A stretch of DNA of 64,000 nucleotides, from the NCBI GenBank assembly GCA_964017235.1, contig OZ024936.1, forward strand, positions 51,077,028 through 51,141,027, given 5' to 3'. How positions within the stretch are numbered: position 1 is the stretch's first letter; each line of letters opens with the position of its first letter. A program made the position numbers and the translations under genes. This document shows positions 59,901 through 64,000 of the stretch, one piece after another. The stretch comes from Sabellastarte sp. h YS-2021. Lineage: Eukaryota > Annelida > Polychaeta > Sabellida > Sabellidae. The notes beneath the pieces are model-generated. The model had not been told where the DNA came from. It saw only the letters and a list, made by a program, of their open reading frames with translations, and did no database searches.

Positions 59901-60111
59901 CCCCCCCCCCCCACACACACACCGAATTAACTACTTAAAATGTAAATTAGGTGTGAAAGGTAACTGATTATAATTTACTTATATCAGGTCTTGTTTCGAT
60001 CTGTTCCTTTACAGCCGAAATAGCCAAATGTCGGCTTTCTGAAAATTCGTTCAATTCACGTTTTGCCTTTTCTTCCATGTCTTTTGTGAGAGCCCAGCCA
60101 TATTCGGCCAT
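32836..60111 (-). CDS. Clavesin-like CRAL-TRIO protein, six coding exons (joined gene)
   Basis: Reconstructed as 60111-59979, 42520-42073, 41509-41416, 38707-38584, 33407-33344, 32944-32836. All five introns are GT..AG and the phases fit (972 nt, 323 residues plus stop). The product has an N-terminal helical CRAL-TRIO-N region (res. ~1-70, TFLRTDDPFIIRFLRARK) and a lipid-binding CRAL-TRIO domain (~90-265: ILVLFTANWDNRSYG, FVIVVDWSQFTFKQ, AIHFVNQPWYV, MHGNNLATLYKHI, ILPTELGG). This order matches vertebrate clavesins (~330-350 aa), which bind PtdIns(3,5)P2 on clathrin-coated and late endosomal membranes. Alpha-tocopherol transfer protein is a close relative and the main alternative. The last ~57 residues (exons 5-6) are not recognisably clavesin and rest on splice logic. 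The start codon at 60111 has G at -3 and +4. 5' UTR exons are not identifiable. Introns are 17,458, 563, 2,708, 5,176 and 399 bp. Confidence 0.9.
33344..33407 (-). CDS. Clavesin-like gene, putative coding exon 5
   Basis: 64 nt between TTTCAG and GTAAGG, phase-compatible on both sides. Encodes GDEKFGFGEKQIYWPDHCTC. I do not recognise the sequence; the clavesin C-terminus is poorly conserved. Support is canonical splice sites and intact phase. Confidence 0.72.
33480..33672 (-). mobile_element. tRNA-derived SINE in intron 4
   Basis: On the minus strand it starts GCTCAGTGGTGTAGCAG (box A-like) and carries GGTTCGAATCTCGGCCC (box B-like) ~40 nt later, as in tRNA-headed SINEs. The tail holds TTTACGTCGCATTCAACGG on plus, a block shared by many molluscan SINEs as I recall. 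It is preceded by a 17-C run (33663-33679 on plus). Confidence 0.83.
33680..34349. other. Intron 4 DNA, nothing recognised
   Basis: AT-rich sequence between the SINE and element F3. Overlapping ORFs on both strands at 34086-34377 show no protein similarity I can recognise. Confidence 0.5.
34578..37427 (+). mobile_element. Element F4 (2,850 bp), Helentron-like, nested in F3
   Basis: Boundaries come from the empty site at 14239-14254: the insert begins CTAGAGGAATGC and ends CAGGGACACTTA, with no target duplication. The 3' end is a hairpin (AAGCGCCCT/AGGGACACTT, two wobbles). The 5' end has a TGCTTTTG/CAAAAGC hairpin and a subterminal GTGTCCCTTA complementary to the 3' hairpin. Hairpin ends, asymmetric inverted repeats, no duplication and an internal array fit HINE/Helentron-type elements. 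No Rep/helicase. Confidence 0.83.
34760..37055 (+). repeat. F4 internal array, ~15 units of ~157 bp, dimeric from ~35400
   Basis: Units marked by ATGACCCCAGTTTGACCCAT and GGAGATATAAGGCAAAAACT. From ~35400 on, units with GGGGCCAGGGGG or GGCCGTGGGG alternate with units carrying GGGTCGGGGGG, giving a ~314-bp higher-order repeat over about five and a half dimers. In-phase ORFs here are translated repeats. Confidence 0.9.
38584..38707 (-). CDS. Clavesin-like gene, coding exon 4
   Basis: Acceptor TACTTGCAG|ATACAT, donor AATAG|GTAAGC. Encodes IHMHGNNLATLYKHIDQEIL then PTELGGLAPPYNVKSWAHTL, matching the clavesin HGNNL..L....I.PEILP.E.GG segment that closes the CRAL-TRIO domain. It ends in phase 1. 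Confidence 0.93.
38835..40145 (+). mobile_element. Element F5 in intron 3, 13-bp perfect TIRs
   Basis: TTATCTCCCGCCT at 38835-38847 and AGGCGGGAGATAA at 40133-40145, each followed or preceded by GC-rich hairpin sequence (GCGGCCGAAGGCCG at left, CCGCTGCGGCAGTGG just past the right TIR). The interior has two ~300-bp repeats with AACAAAATGGCCGCCATA blocks and a stretch related to array B (39505-39650). Non-coding. Confidence 0.8.
40543..40690. mobile_element. Foldback MITE (~148 bp)
   Basis: The two halves are near reverse complements (AACCAGGGTA..CGCAGAATTT and TACCATGGTTT against AAACCATGGTA and AATTCTGC). A hairpin element without coding potential, in intron 3. Confidence 0.82.
40782..40938. 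mobile_element. Foldback MITE (~157 bp)
   Basis: Inverted arms CATATACAGAAAAAATATAT...CATGAAGAT with a CTGCGCAG centre near 40855-40862. Half-copies are at 13858 and 32376. Confidence 0.82.
40935..41305. mobile_element. TIR element, 371 bp
   Basis: 14-bp TIRs TTTATTATCCACCA (40935-40948) and TGGTGGATAATAAA (41292-41305). The interior contains a 90-codon minus-strand ORF with no recognised domain. It abuts the preceding foldback element. Confidence 0.72.
41416..41509 (-). CDS. Clavesin-like gene, coding exon 3
   Basis: Acceptor CACACAG|ATTCAG, donor AAAAG|GTGAAA. Completes the split Arg codon, then FSAIHFVNQPWYVEAVLKVV and KPFLKDKTKEK. This is the conserved beta-strand/helix following the lipid pocket. 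The donor +4 base is A and the site is weaker than the others. Read-through would hit a stop 36 nt later (a short alternative C-terminus). Confidence 0.93.
42073..42520 (-). CDS. Clavesin-like gene, coding exon 2
   Basis: Acceptor TTTTCAG at 42523-42521, donor AAG|GTAAGT at 42073/42072. Encodes residues 45-194: FLRTDDPFIIRFLRARK, EAFKLLARYFEYRQDN, LDGFPGVLPQTDAQGRTILV, FTANWDNRSYGLASIYRALL, VDWSQFTFKQS and GLQDCFPAR. This exon carries most of the hallmark CRAL-TRIO residues and is the strongest identification in the gene. Confidence 0.95.
42521..43800. other. Start of intron 1; LINE 3' fragment at 43320-43395
   Basis: AT-rich intronic DNA. 43320-43395 (GCACTTAATCTCCACTGAG, GGACTCTAAGGTGCAACA) resembles the 3' UTR of the LINE fragment at 26119-26170. 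Nothing else seen. Confidence 0.55.
44146..44375 (-). repeat. DIRS-c left inverted terminal repeat
   Basis: Reverse complement of ~53100-53311 (shared GAGGGGAGACCCTCTTTAAA, ACCCCTGGTGACCTAGTTCA, TGCCATGCGCATTAATACAG). The outer end is set by the internal complementary region. Confidence 0.9.
44433..44545 (-). repeat. DIRS-c internal complementary region
   Basis: Reverse complement of the left terminus (CATATGGTAAGTATATAC ... TTAAAAATATGAA) fused to the reverse complement of the right terminus (TTTTATTTCATAAAAATG ... ACCATATG), junction near 44500. Same arrangement as in DIRS-a and DIRS-b, with unrelated sequence. Confidence 0.9.
44892..45930 (-). pseudogene. DIRS-c tyrosine recombinase, two frameshifts
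   Basis: The core-binding segment (SVYEAKWNGFCTWC, TIEGYRSALSM) starts near 45828 at the end of the long 47919-45391 frame. Compared with DIRS-b, ~14 codons are deleted after APFEPL near 45515, which shifts the frame; the ASGRRRSEIHAF box with the first catalytic Arg is in the shifted frame. A 14-bp tandem duplication (AGATCTACC at 45231 and 45245) shifts it again. The final frame (45212-44892) holds intact KAHDVRAQAAS (HxxR) and STFTSFYFRNV with the nucleophile Tyr. All catalytic residues are present but the reading frame is broken twice. Confidence 0.87.
45894..46793 (-). pseudogene. DIRS-c RNase H and downstream domain
   Basis: A 299-codon frame with SIYTDASAQGWGAH (first catalytic Asp), INVLELKAVLLAL (Glu), ASDNTTVCAYINKLGG (Asp), RHVPGVMNLVADQLSR (Asp), then IDLFATRFNHKLPQYVSP and the conserved tail region of DIRS polyproteins. 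It is itself open, but is separated from the RT frame by a small deletion near 46857, just after LLASTEKLVPQGRLHM. In an intact element RT and RNase H are one polypeptide. Confidence 0.88.
46850..47919 (-). pseudogene. DIRS-c reverse transcriptase
   Basis: The RT domain occupies residues ~40-350 of the 47919-45391 frame: FYSRLFLVAKKTGGWRPVID (res. 128-147), TTSLDLKDAYFHIP (178-191), QFVAMPFGLATAP (210-222), catalytic YLDDW (246-250), FTFLGQ (~287), HLLGLLASTEKL. The start Met overlaps the gag 3' end by 59 nt in another frame, consistent with the DIRS ORF layout. Beyond ~46855 the frame is out of register with RNase H because of a short deletion, so the polyprotein is truncated even though the RT motifs are perfect. 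Confidence 0.9.
47861..49477 (-). CDS. DIRS-c gag-like protein (539 codons, intact ORF)
   Basis: A single open frame; the Met at 49477 (start MDPPLNTG) is chosen because upstream codons look like 5' leader sequence in a hydrophobic reading. Middle region (DVWSDLLKDLDQ, KEIYLSRNIAYALEKSLGSD, MILNSLDFFLETLS) is helical and similar in style to 21845-21243 of DIRS-b. The C-terminus is Gly/Arg/Ser-rich (RGSNKPRGGKSSRGRGKK), a likely RNA-binding tail. Gag proteins assemble around the element RNA. There is no zinc knuckle. It is the only undamaged DIRS ORF in the window. Confidence 0.82.
   Translation of the reverse strand: MDPPLNTGTSVSSGSCFSTLPSGLQPSMTSLEACTSWLLGVSQSPPVESRPVTGVPLPPQPCVISSWSVNSSNSLGRPISQQRVSVGNFVPSAQSIQAVPVPAGYPVYDQSFHRPPYQPQADFFNTFSSFMSSMLDRVQGIANPAVTQQPLASQDLSQPSGASINDSQDSLQTQSQVNLEAELQVVDSMPNIPYVQSVNRDYREALDSVFEVLSDKISRPSVQNHDPEDCSELYPDQSKSSPMSLPISSRLRSSFKMADAYLSDLHSRSSNVGASQTKLRKLGIFPNKPSKLSFVRYKPMASDVWSDLLKDLDQGSGLPSPKKEIYLSRNIAYALEKSLGSDLMILNSLDFFLETLSVNHTNLVKLVDQSESNLSLDIQQALDVNSLLINQVKFHLIDLLASITHSISTVTLARRNSFLSTVPKHVPDHIVRELRSHPIYGPSLFGESALKALYSHTKEYKQEQFQSLLTKGVSEQLSASASRGKSFKRQQSQDRDSQDRKFQKGSTSGSGSFRGSNKPRGGKSSRGRGKKPQPQSQQ
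49975..52987 (+). mobile_element. F4-like element (3,013 bp) nested in DIRS-c
   Basis: Starts CTAGAGGATCGCTCG and ends with a perfect 9-bp hairpin AAGCGTCCC/GGGACGCTT immediately followed by the end (TTA), parallel to F4. The interior is a mosaic: ~165-bp units (ACTCTGCAGAGATACCC and TTTTCGAGATATAAGCATTT) at both sides of a separate ~133-bp array (50400-51990). It lies in the DIRS-c 5' region between gag and the right ITR. Non-coding. Confidence 0.85.
50395..51990 (+). repeat. ~12-unit array of ~133 bp inside the F4-like element
   Basis: Units marked by AAAAGTAGGTGAATGAGTTA and GGGTCTGAAACTTCACCAAG, spacing ~133 bp. Word order resembles the reverse complement of the F1 array A unit (AAAAGTAGGTGAAT..., CAATA.TTTT, TTTACTCA, AGCTAT, GGTCTG), suggesting a common origin. 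Flanked on both sides by the 165-bp unit type. Confidence 0.88.
53100..53311 (-). repeat. DIRS-c right inverted terminal repeat
   Basis: Complement of 44146-44375, ending at ATGAAATAAAA (53311). A small insertion (GTACGTGGCG near 53227) is absent on the left. Confidence 0.88.
53460..55600 (-). mobile_element. Element F1, third copy, minus orientation
   Basis: 3' hairpin at 53471-53492, F1 tail (GGACACAAAAGTTGTGCCC), about ten diverged array A units (53640-55220) and the 5' segment ending near 55595 (GCGTATGCCAACGCCGCAGAG). It matches the 11560-12925 copy end to end in reverse. It is inserted beside the right TIR of the 43806-55808 element. Confidence 0.85.
55809..56879. other. Intron 1 DNA, diffuse repeats
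   Basis: Loose ~180-bp duplication (CCAGCATTTGATATTT and TTCAACAGTAGGTGTGGTG blocks at 56390-56600), also related to 58740-58820. No exon recognised. Confidence 0.5.
56880..57920. mobile_element. Long-TIR foldback element with CCAACTCGGCC sub-repeats
   Basis: Outer ends TACTGCTCAACTACCCAAGT (56880) and complementary CTTGGGTAC...GCTGAGCAGTA (57920). Inner TIR parts carry CCAACTCGGCC/CCAACTCAGCCCC at left (56955-56992) and their complements at 57685-57755. The outer end is shared with the small element at 63239-63460. Contains a nested element at 57064-57413. Confidence 0.75.
57064..57413. mobile_element. Nested TIR element (~350 bp)
   Basis: TIRs AAGGCTGTGA and TCACAGCCTT, with subterminal CGGGTAACCG / CGGTTACCCG and GAATTCGG pairs. 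It sits at the centre of the 56880-57920 foldback. No ORF recognised. Confidence 0.72.
58012..58590. mobile_element. TIR element starting GGGCCCGTATTCATGAA
   Basis: Left GGGCCCGTATTCATGAAAG and right complement of GGGCCGGTATTCACGAAGG, both followed by long runs of GGTCTTAGG/TTAAGCCTAAG-type words and TTGAGACTTTTGTCTCA, giving long imperfect TIRs. Non-coding. Duplication at the target not resolved. Confidence 0.75.
58603..58930 (+). repeat. ~231-bp tandem duplication
   Basis: AACAATTGTTTTCATTGGTT, then ATTAATCACGTTTGCAGAC, at ~58620 and again at ~58851. The copies are about 95% alike over ~75 bp, with diverged spacers. Confidence 0.8.
59157..59764. mobile_element. TA-flanked TIR element (608 bp) in intron 1
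   Basis: TIRs CACCTGTGTTGCTAACTCGG and complement of CACCCGTGTTGCGAACTCAG, with TA at 59155-59156 and 59765-59766. A partial relative of one end is at 62065-62100 (TTGCAAACTCGGGACGGC). No transposase ORF. Confidence 0.82.
59889..59922 (+). repeat. 24-C run and (AC)5
   Basis: Homopolymer C at 59889-59912 followed by AC dinucleotides, about 57 bp from the exon 1 donor, inside intron 1. Exact length is unreliable in sequencing. Confidence 0.9.
59979..60111 (-). CDS. Clavesin-like gene, coding exon 1
   Basis: Encodes MAEYGWALTKDMEEKAKREL through ETRPDI (44 codons plus 1 nt), ending at a donor A|GTAAAT. It aligns with the start of clavesins (L..E..EKA..EL.E... TRPDI). An in-frame GTG lies 48 nt upstream with open frame, but the only in-frame ATG nearby is 60111. 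The joined codon with exon 2 gives Thr before FLRTDD. Confidence 0.88.
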
Positions 60112-60547
60112 AACGTAATGGGTTATTTGAAAGACATATTCTGTACAAGAAAGTGCCACTAAGTATGGTGAATTTAGAGTATTTTCCCAAAATACAAATT
60201 CTGAAAATTTGACAGCTAAAACCGGAAGTTTTTGTTCTTAATTTCGGTTTCGTCTAAAACTTTTTTAGGTTTACTAAACCTACAATCTAAAGAGCAGTCC
60301 TCATGAAAAAAAAGCAAAGACTGAAAAGACTGGTATATTGGTTTACACACTCACCTCTCACGGAAGAATGCCCATCAGGAACAATGCCCATCAGGTACTA
60401 TGCCCATCAGGAACTTTGCCCATCACCAAATTTTCAGGGGTGGAGGTTTGCCCATCAATTTTTTTACCCATCTTTTTTTTACTTAAACTTCACTTATTTA
60501 AAGGTTTAATAATTTTTTAGGTAAAGAAAGCCTACCAGGTGGCTTGG

Positions 60548-60606
60548 GTGCATTATCAATATCTAAACTTAGTGAAACTAATGGTTTCTATATACGTTTT
60601 ATTGGC
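60548..60606 (+). repeat. Inverted repeat partner of 62004-62062
   Basis: GTGCATTATCAATATCTAAA ... AGTGAAACTAATGGTTTCTA is repeated inverted at 62004-62062. One copy is inside the MULE TIRs and the other outside the right TIR. Confidence 0.85.
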
Positions 60607-60683
60607 ATTTTATTGACATTGATAAAAAATACATCAAGATAACACATCATAACATACAAACAATGACATTGATAGAGATAGAT

Positions 60684-61514
60684 CTAAAAATGGTAGAAAC
60701 AGGTTTTATAACATTTATAACAGTCTGTTAATTTTATAACCCCATGTTGATAGTCTGTGCACAGTTGCTTCAACCTCTTTTGTAGCTGAATTGAGGCTAG
60801 CCTAGTCCTTTTGGGTTGTAGCTGGCCCTGGGATGCCTGAAGTAGGACTGTGGCAACTAGAGCTTGATCCTTCTTTATTGCCTCTATTGCAACCCAAATT
60901 GATGGATGACTATGGCCCAACATGTGTTTGAAGCCATTGTTCCAGGATTCACATGCATTGTTCATGCGGTGGCCATCTTCTAATGTAGCTTGATTGACAT
61001 TCCAGAGCGCTGGAGGAAACGAAGGTGACACTCTTCTAAATCTCACTGTTGGACCCTCATCAACTGCTCCAGGTGTCTTGATAGTGCGGTAAGTGCCTGA
61101 CACATAGGTGGTGTCAAAATAGCCCAGTAGGTCCACCAGTTCATTGGGACACTGTGAATGCAGGTAATCCATTCCATCAGTGACTTGTTCAGTGTTCACA
61201 GGGTAAAAAAGCTAATGCATCTATCATACCACAGAACAGCTTGATAGATGAGTCACTCCTATATACAATGGATCTAAGCCCAACTCCTGGATCTTCCTCC
61301 ATGTGTTTTGGGTTAAGTGATAGAAGTACCTTTGTATGTGCACATGGTCGCCAAATACTGCCATAATAGCCTTTATCACTGCAAGTTCAAAGTCTGTGTT
61401 AATGTGCAAAGGATCACAATCAAATCCCAGCTGTTCACACTTGTTTATGGCCGTGAATAACTCTTCATAGACATTCTGTGATTTGCCATTCATAAAGGCA
61501 TACACACATGCCAA
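60684..61514 (-). pseudogene. MULE transposase fragment (broken)
   Basis: Piece 1 (61514-61224, 96 codons): HINTDFELAVIKAIMAVFG then QRYFYHLTQNTWRKIQELGL, the conserved MULE catalytic segment with one Asp and the following F/YH..Q..WR motif. Piece 2 (61199-60684, 171 codons, after an interruption of ~24 nt): LDLLGYFDTTYV-like region and NNACESWNNGFKHMLGHSHP, the Trp/Asn-rich C-terminal part. MULE transposases cut and paste their TIR-flanked element. The N-terminus with the first catalytic Asp is missing, and a stop separates the pieces, so it is inactive. Identification is from motif recognition only. Confidence 0.85.
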
Positions 61515-62062
61515 ACTGTGTGAGAACTAAATCTTTTATAAGTCACCCCAAGTCCTTTGATGTAGCCCCTTTTGATTAAATTTAAGTATGTATGTATAAA
61601 TGCAATTGGGAATCTTGTTATCTATAGTCATGAGTACATTTCTAAGGCCTAACTGTGTGTGAACTATATCTATTATAAGTCACCCCAAGTTCTTTGATGG
61701 CTTATAAACTGTTAACATAATCCTTTTATTGAAGGGAGCATTTATGAATGAGATGAAGATGGCATTAGTAGGCATTCCTTACCTAAAATAAATTATTAAA
61801 TCTTTAAATAAGTAAAATTTAAGTAAAAAAAAAGATGGGTAATAAAAATGATGGGCAAAGTTTCTGATGGGCATAGTACCTGATGGGCACTGTTCCTGAT
61901 GGGCATTCTTCATGGATTTTGGTGTATGGAAGAATGCTCATGAGGAACAATGCCCATCAATGGTTTGAAACCCAGACAGGACCATATGTGGGAATGTATA
62001 TACGTCAATAAAACCTATATAGAAACCATTAGTTTCACTAAGTTTAGATATCGATAATGCAC

Positions 62063-62898
62063 CTTTGTTGCAAACTCGGGACGGCTTTAATTTGGGACAC
62101 CCATGTAAACAAAAAACTCGATAAAATTAATTACTGAGATCATTTCTAACTTAGATTCCAAGTATTTATTAGATTTCAAGTAAGCAATTATGAAACTGGA
62201 CATTCCTAACTTTATTTTGTGAATACAAATTGCAAGAAAAATGTAAGTGAAAAACCTTCCCTTACTTAGATCTAAGGTCACCTTATCTAAATATTGTTGT
62301 AGAATAATCATCAGTTTAGAAAAAAAAAGATTTTATTAATTGTGTCAAAATCAGTTCCTTAACACATGAAACACAAATATTAGTTTACTACTCAATAATA
62401 GATAGCGTACAACAACTGGGGATGTTGAAACCCCCATTGTCATGAAAAATAGTTAAACAAGAAATCAAAGCCTTCGTTATTTGAGTTTTAGTAAGAGCGT
62501 CATGAAATATACTATTTTTGACTGGAGTTACAAATTTGTGATAAATGATTTTGAAAATTTGTAATGGTAGTCTAGTCTGTATGACAGGTATATAATATTG
62601 TTAAAACTGTTTTTAAAGTTATTTGTGTCATGACATGTTTTGCTAAGTCTCTACTTTAAATAATAGATATTGACTATTAATTATTGATCTGTTTCGAAAG
62701 TTATTTTGGCCAAAGTTTACAAAACAAAGTTGCAACAAAGTTTGCATTTGATCAGCTGTAAGAGCATTACTATGACAGATTAACAAAAACAAACACTTTT
62801 AAAATAATTCATTAAAACAGTTGATTTGACGGATAAGTTCTGTGATTTGATACTTCATAGCTTTTAGCTCAATTTGTACGCAGTGGCCTGCTAGTATA
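62063..62898. other. Unassigned upstream DNA
   Basis: Starts with a partial end of the 59157-type element (62065-62100). The rest is AT-rich with no gene seen. Confidence 0.5.
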
Positions 62899-63112
62899 GT
62901 GGTCACTGGGATAAACGGTCATAGAGGTAAACGGTCTTCAGAAATTCTCACATACAACGCTTAAAAAGTTCAAACAACAATGTAAAACAAACCAAATGTC
63001 ATGGAAAGCATTGTTTAAGCCTATTTTGTTATTTAGTTTGTGCGATTTTGCTATTTACACTTTTAATTTGAAAACTTTGAAGACCGTTTATCTCTGTGAC
63101 CGTTTATCTTAA
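62899..63112. mobile_element. TIR MITE (~214 bp) with ATAAACGGTC repeats
   Basis: Left TIR GTGGTCACTGGGATAAACGG then AGGTAAACGGTCTTC. Right end is the complement (GAAGACCGTTTATCTCTG, GACCGTTTATCTTAATGACC). The interior is AT-rich. Confidence 0.82.
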
Positions 63113-63162
63113 TGACCACCCGTGTACTACCAGTAAACGCCAATGCTACTGTACTGCTCAGC

Positions 63163-63240
63163 TAGACGTGGTAACCGCGGCGATCGACCCTATCGGGATC
63201 CCTATCCTGATAGGGTCGATCGCCGCGGTTACCACGTCTA
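63163..63240. mobile_element. 78-bp near-perfect palindrome with 9-bp flanking duplication
   Basis: Arms 63163-63198 and 63205-63240 (36 bp, one mismatch, loop TCCCTA) begin TAGACGTGGTAACCGCGGCG. Flanked by CTGCTCAGC at 63154-63162 and 63241-63249. It is GC-rich in AT-rich surroundings and interrupts the left TIR of the next element. Confidence 0.85.
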
Positions 63241-63249
63241 CTGCTCAGC

Positions 63250-63462
63250 CAGTGAATTTTGTCACCCCAGTGAAGTTCGTCACCTGCATTTTATGGCAAT
63301 ATTAAAGAGTTTTTCCTGTGAACTTTCAGCAAACATGTATACCTTGTTGCTGAAAGCAGCTATTCCATTTATTTATATACGAATATTGCCTATCCTTGGC
63401 CAATTTTACGCCAGGTGACGAACTTCACTTGGGTGACGAAATTCACTGGCTGAGCAGTATAG
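63250..63462. mobile_element. Small foldback MITE, TIR TACTGCTCAGC family
   Basis: Left arm (TACTGCTCAGC interrupted, then CAGTGAATTTTGTCACCCCA, AGTGAAGTTCGTCACCTG) is complementary to 63409-63462 (CAGGTGACGAACTTCACTTG ... GCTGAGCAGTA). Related by its ends to the 56880-57920 element. No coding potential. Confidence 0.82.
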
Positions 63463-63659
63463 TTAATATTTTGAATTTAAATTGGATTAACAGCTATATA
63501 TTTTATTCTTCTGCCACCAGATTGTAAAATAATATACACTACTATTCGTAATGGAGATACATTTTGTTACATTTGTTTCAAGGCTTTATATTTTTGCAGT
63601 GGTTAAATCACGGACATCCCAATATGTAAATTACTGGCTAAATGTCGGGAAATAATTTC

Positions 63660-64000
63660 ATTGGTTGAATTTTTAGCGTTAGTTTTCCAGGAAATCTGTG
63701 ACCTCATATCTTCTCATGAATAGTAATGAGTTGGTGCTACTGCCGTAAGTTCTCAAGGTTAAGGTATTTGATCTTCATTGAAGCTTCCATTTTATAAAAT
63801 ATTGTAAGAAAAACCCTGGAAATCCACGACCTCATATCTTCTCATGAATATTTTTAATGAGTTGGTGCTACTGCCGTGAGTTCTGAGTTAAAAGTATTTG
63901 ATCTTTTTTGAGGCCTTCATTTTGTATAATATTGCTATAATCCTAAAACAAGGCATCCCGTGATACAAAGCACTTCCCTAGATGAAGCATTTCCCGACCT
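63660..64000 (+). repeat. Imperfect ~140-bp duplication at window end
   Basis: GACCTCATATCTTCTCATGA followed by AATGAGTTGGTGCTACTGCC occurs at ~63701 and ~63828. The flanking GTATTTGATCTT.ATTGA blocks are repeated too. It may continue beyond the window. Confidence 0.75.

Larger units (their letters stand above)
60363..61914 (-). mobile_element. MULE-type DNA transposon with sub-repeated TIRs
   Basis: Left TIR at 60363-60500 and right TIR at ~61797-61914 are reverse complements built from ~15-bp sub-repeats of GCCCATCAGGAAC/GCCCATCAGGTACT, continuing to TTACCCATCTTTTTTT. Between them are two minus-strand ORF pieces of a MULE transposase. It lies ~250-1800 bp upstream of the clavesin-like start codon. 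No clear 9-bp duplication was found at the TIR ends; a further partial TIR copy lies just outside at 61933-61962. Confidence 0.83.

Noticed and set aside
59658..59930. Proline-rich ORF and its antisense glycine-rich ORF
   Set aside because: Created by the 24-C homopolymer and inside intron 1.
60112..60159. Upstream extension of clavesin-like exon 1 to an in-frame GTG
   Set aside because: No ATG in the added 16 codons; the ATG at 60111 has good context and fits the family's N-terminal length.

Overview
This is an AT-rich, repeat-choked stretch of an animal genome, most likely a bivalve mollusc. The bivalve call is an inference. It rests on many elements built around ~130-160 bp tandem repeats (resembling bivalve 'pearl' elements and Helentron-associated HINEs), several DIRS retrotransposons, a tRNA-derived SINE and abundant small TIR elements. 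There are no operons, bacterial genes, CRISPR arrays or rRNA genes.

Only one host gene is convincing. It is a clavesin-like CRAL-TRIO lipid-transfer protein on the minus strand, in six coding exons (60111-59979, 42520-42073, 41509-41416, 38707-38584, 33407-33344, 32944-32836). All junctions are GT/AG, all phases match, and the coding total is 972 nt (323 residues plus stop). Intron 1 is ~17.5 kb and almost all of it is nested transposons. A degraded MULE transposon lies within ~0.6 kb upstream of the start codon.

Layout. 1-5096: three consecutive tandem arrays, two of which close on hairpins. 5097-10638: decayed DIRS element (DIRS-a, plus strand). 11340-12925: second copy of the first array element. 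13612-16236: two copies of a TA-flanked MITE around a composite repeat block. 17238-24718: DIRS-b (minus strand), with a 1,272-bp hAT-type insertion in its gag. 26098-27560: LINE fragment, third MITE copy and two nested pogo-like elements. 29230-30395: array element F3. 32836-60111: the clavesin-like gene, whose introns hold a SINE, F3 with F4 nested inside, F5, foldback elements, and a ~12-kb TIR element (43806-55808) containing DIRS-c (44146-53311), itself invaded by an F4-like element, plus a third F1 copy. 55809-64000: foldback and TIR elements, the MULE, and a 78-bp near-perfect palindrome flanked by a 9-bp direct repeat.

All three DIRS elements keep the diagnostic inverted terminal repeats and an internal complementary region that joins the reverse complements of both termini. 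Each has frameshifts or active-site changes, so none looks autonomous. The best leads are the three different DIRS termini with readable circle-junction regions, the F4 insertion proven by an in-window empty-site paralogue, the palindromic micro-insertion, and unrelated array elements that share a nucleosome-length unit.
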